From Candidatus Obscuribacterales bacterium (GTDB lineage: Bacteria > Cyanobacteriota > Vampirovibrionia > Obscuribacterales > Obscuribacteraceae): a stretch of DNA of 64,000 bases. Position numbers and translations under genes: made by a program. The stretch's first letter is position 1. Each line of letters begins with the position of its first letter. Shown here piece by piece: positions 62,575 through 64,000 of the stretch. The notes beneath the pieces were generated by a model. The model was not told where the DNA came from. It did no database searches and worked only from the letters and a program-made list of their open reading frames with translations. Location: positions 1,302,001 to 1,366,000 of the forward strand of contig JAHBVO010000001.1 of assembly GCA_019637435.1 (NCBI GenBank). Reading direction: 5' to 3'.

Positions 62575-64000
62575 ATGGTAAACACAGTTAAAGAACCGCA
62601 GCCAGACCTGGAAAGCATCGGCATCCGAAAGGTTTCGGAAGTCAAGAATGTGCACGAGTACGTGCTCGATAACGGTTTGAAAGTCTTGCTAATGGAGAAC
62701 CACTCCGCTCCCGTCATCACCTTTCTTGTTCTTTACAAGGTTGGCAGCCGCAACGAGGGTGTCGGATACACAGGCGCGACCCACTTTCTGGAGCACATGC
62801 TCTTCAAAGGCACCAAGAAGCACAATCCTGATAAAGGAAACGGCATCGACGATCTGCTGACTCAAATTGGTGCTTACTGGAATGCCACCACCTGGTTCGA
62901 CCGCACCAGTTATTTCGAGGTGGTGCCTGCTGAATTTTTAGATATGTGTGTCAAGCTCGAAGCTGACCGCATGCGTAACTTACTTCTTCGTCAGAGCGAC
63001 CGCGACTCGGAAATGTCGGTTGTTAGAAATGAGCTCGAGCGCGGCGAAAACTATCCAGAAGAAGCGTTGGAGAAGGAACTATATGCGGTGGCATTCCGCG
63101 AGCATCCCTATCACCATCCGACGATCGGCTGGCGCAGTGACGTGGAAGGCGTGGCGCTTGACCGGCTGCGTGAGTTCTACGATACCTTTTATTATCCAAA
63201 CAACGCCACCGTTATTTTGCTCGGCGATTTTGAACATCAATCAGCTTTGCGATTGATTCATAAGCATTATGGCTCGATCAAACCGTCACCGGCACCGATA
63301 CCACATGTCTACACCGTCGAGCCACCACAGGAAGGCGAGCGCCGTTTTGAAATCGTTCGCGCCGGTGACTTGCCTAAGGTCTGGATGGGCTTCCACATCT
63401 CCGAAGCTGACCATGAAGACACCTATCCGCTTGCTGCGGCTCGTCACATTCTTGGAAGCAGTTTCGAACGCTCCAGTCGTTTGTATAAGTGCTTGATTGA
63501 AACCGAGATTGCAGCTGAGGCATTCTGCCGTCATGACGAGCTTCGTGACCCTGGCTTGTTCATAATAGGTGGTACTTTGAATCCAGGCGTTCCAATCGAA
63601 AAAGCCGAGACAGCAATTCTGGAAGAGCTCCGGAAAATGGCTAGTGAGCCAGTGGGTGAAGAGGAGTTGAGACGTGCCAAGAGCGCTAATCTGAAGGGAA
63701 CGATTCTGGCGAAATCCGATCCTAGCTCAATGGCGTTTATGCTAGGTGAGGCCGAGTCCAAAGCGGACTGGATGTGGCTCATGAATTATGACGACAAGTT
63801 CGAGGCTGTCACCGCCGACGATATCATGCGAGTGATCGGAAAATATTTCATTAAAACCAACCGCACGATCGGGTATTTCAAACCGCAGCAAATGGAAGAC
63901 GTTCCGGCTCCGGCACCTCAATATGATGGTGTTGATGAGATGGGCGAATACGCTGAAGAAGTGCCCGGACAGCTCCCTTCCGAATTCAAGGAACCGGAAG
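62575..64000 (+). CDS. M16 zinc peptidase (3' end beyond window)
   Basis: At least 475 residues, cut by the window end. There is no signal peptide, so this copy is probably cytosolic. Zinc motif HFLEH at 70-74 (GYTGATHFLEHMLFKGTKK) and the distant Glu ligand in VVRNELERGE are present, followed by the middle M16 domain (FYYPNNATVILLGDF). It closely resembles the N-terminal half of the exported M16 peptidase at 44726-47854, including the WNATTWFDRT segment, so the two are paralogues. A second half may lie past the edge. Confidence 0.93.
   Translation, partial: MVNTVKEPQPDLESIGIRKVSEVKNVHEYVLDNGLKVLLMENHSAPVITFLVLYKVGSRNEGVGYTGATHFLEHMLFKGTKKHNPDKGNGIDDLLTQIGAYWNATTWFDRTSYFEVVPAEFLDMCVKLEADRMRNLLLRQSDRDSEMSVVRNELERGENYPEEALEKELYAVAFREHPYHHPTIGWRSDVEGVALDRLREFYDTFYYPNNATVILLGDFEHQSALRLIHKHYGSIKPSPAPIPHVYTVEPPQEGERRFEIVRAGDLPKVWMGFHISEADHEDTYPLAAARHILGSSFERSSRLYKCLIETEIAAEAFCRHDELRDPGLFIIGGTLNPGVPIEKAETAILEELRKMASEPVGEEELRRAKSANLKGTILAKSDPSSMAFMLGEAESKADWMWLMNYDDKFEAVTADDIMRVIGKYFIKTNRTIGYFKPQQMEDVPAPAPQYDGVDEMGEYAEEVPGQLPSEFKEPE

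Overview
The window looks like the chromosome of a non-photosynthetic relative of cyanobacteria, most likely Candidatus Melainabacteria/Vampirovibrionia of the Obscuribacter type. This is inference from gene style: WG-repeat proteins, many TPR proteins with signal peptides or membrane anchors, a Ser/Thr kinase with leucine-rich repeats, MlaD and SulP proteins and M16 peptidases, alongside ordinary housekeeping genes. No photosynthesis gene, rRNA, tRNA or CRISPR array was seen.

Layout. 0-10.9 kb: mlaD, uvrB, tatA, a secreted hydrolase-like protein, a zinc-ribbon/TPR pair, then a signalling patch (XRE-receiver fusion, PAS histidine kinase, an HxlR regulator with a frameshifted HxlR relic beside it, and a receiver with a dead kinase half). 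10.9-20 kb: glyS, a WG lipoprotein/TPR/HEAT operon, a 2Fe-2S protein, and rplJ-rplL behind a structured leader with a terminator. 20-31.2 kb: a kinase-LRR gene overlapping an HNH-TPR gene, a degenerate GGDEF protein, a structured intergenic RNA candidate, an Mpo1-like protein, a TPR-lipase, tex, and an S41 protease.

31.23-38.53 kb is an integrated element. Its ends carry a direct repeat resembling the 3' end of tmRNA, each with a GGGCCACA doublet just inside. It encodes an excisionase-like antitoxin, a PIN toxin and a HEAT-repeat protein in one tight operon, an unknown 239-residue protein surrounded by a three-copy hairpin repeat, an Xis-like protein, a tyrosine integrase and an Mrr-like nuclease. 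The antitoxin-PIN-HEAT operon and the repeat-flanked gene are the best candidates for an undescribed system.

38.5-64 kb is host again: a SulP transporter behind structured DNA, a WG-TPR giant protein with an M16 peptidase, an M20 peptidase, DAHP synthase plus chorismate mutase, a zinc-ribbon/membrane/TPR operon, a PHP-domain protein, a GYGAPQ-rich secreted protein, an epimerase, and a second M16 peptidase running off the end. Upstream of DAHP synthase lies a 16-codon leader peptide with four consecutive Tyr codons, followed by a perfect intrinsic terminator. This is a textbook arrangement for tyrosine-sensing attenuation and is the clearest regulatory discovery in the window.
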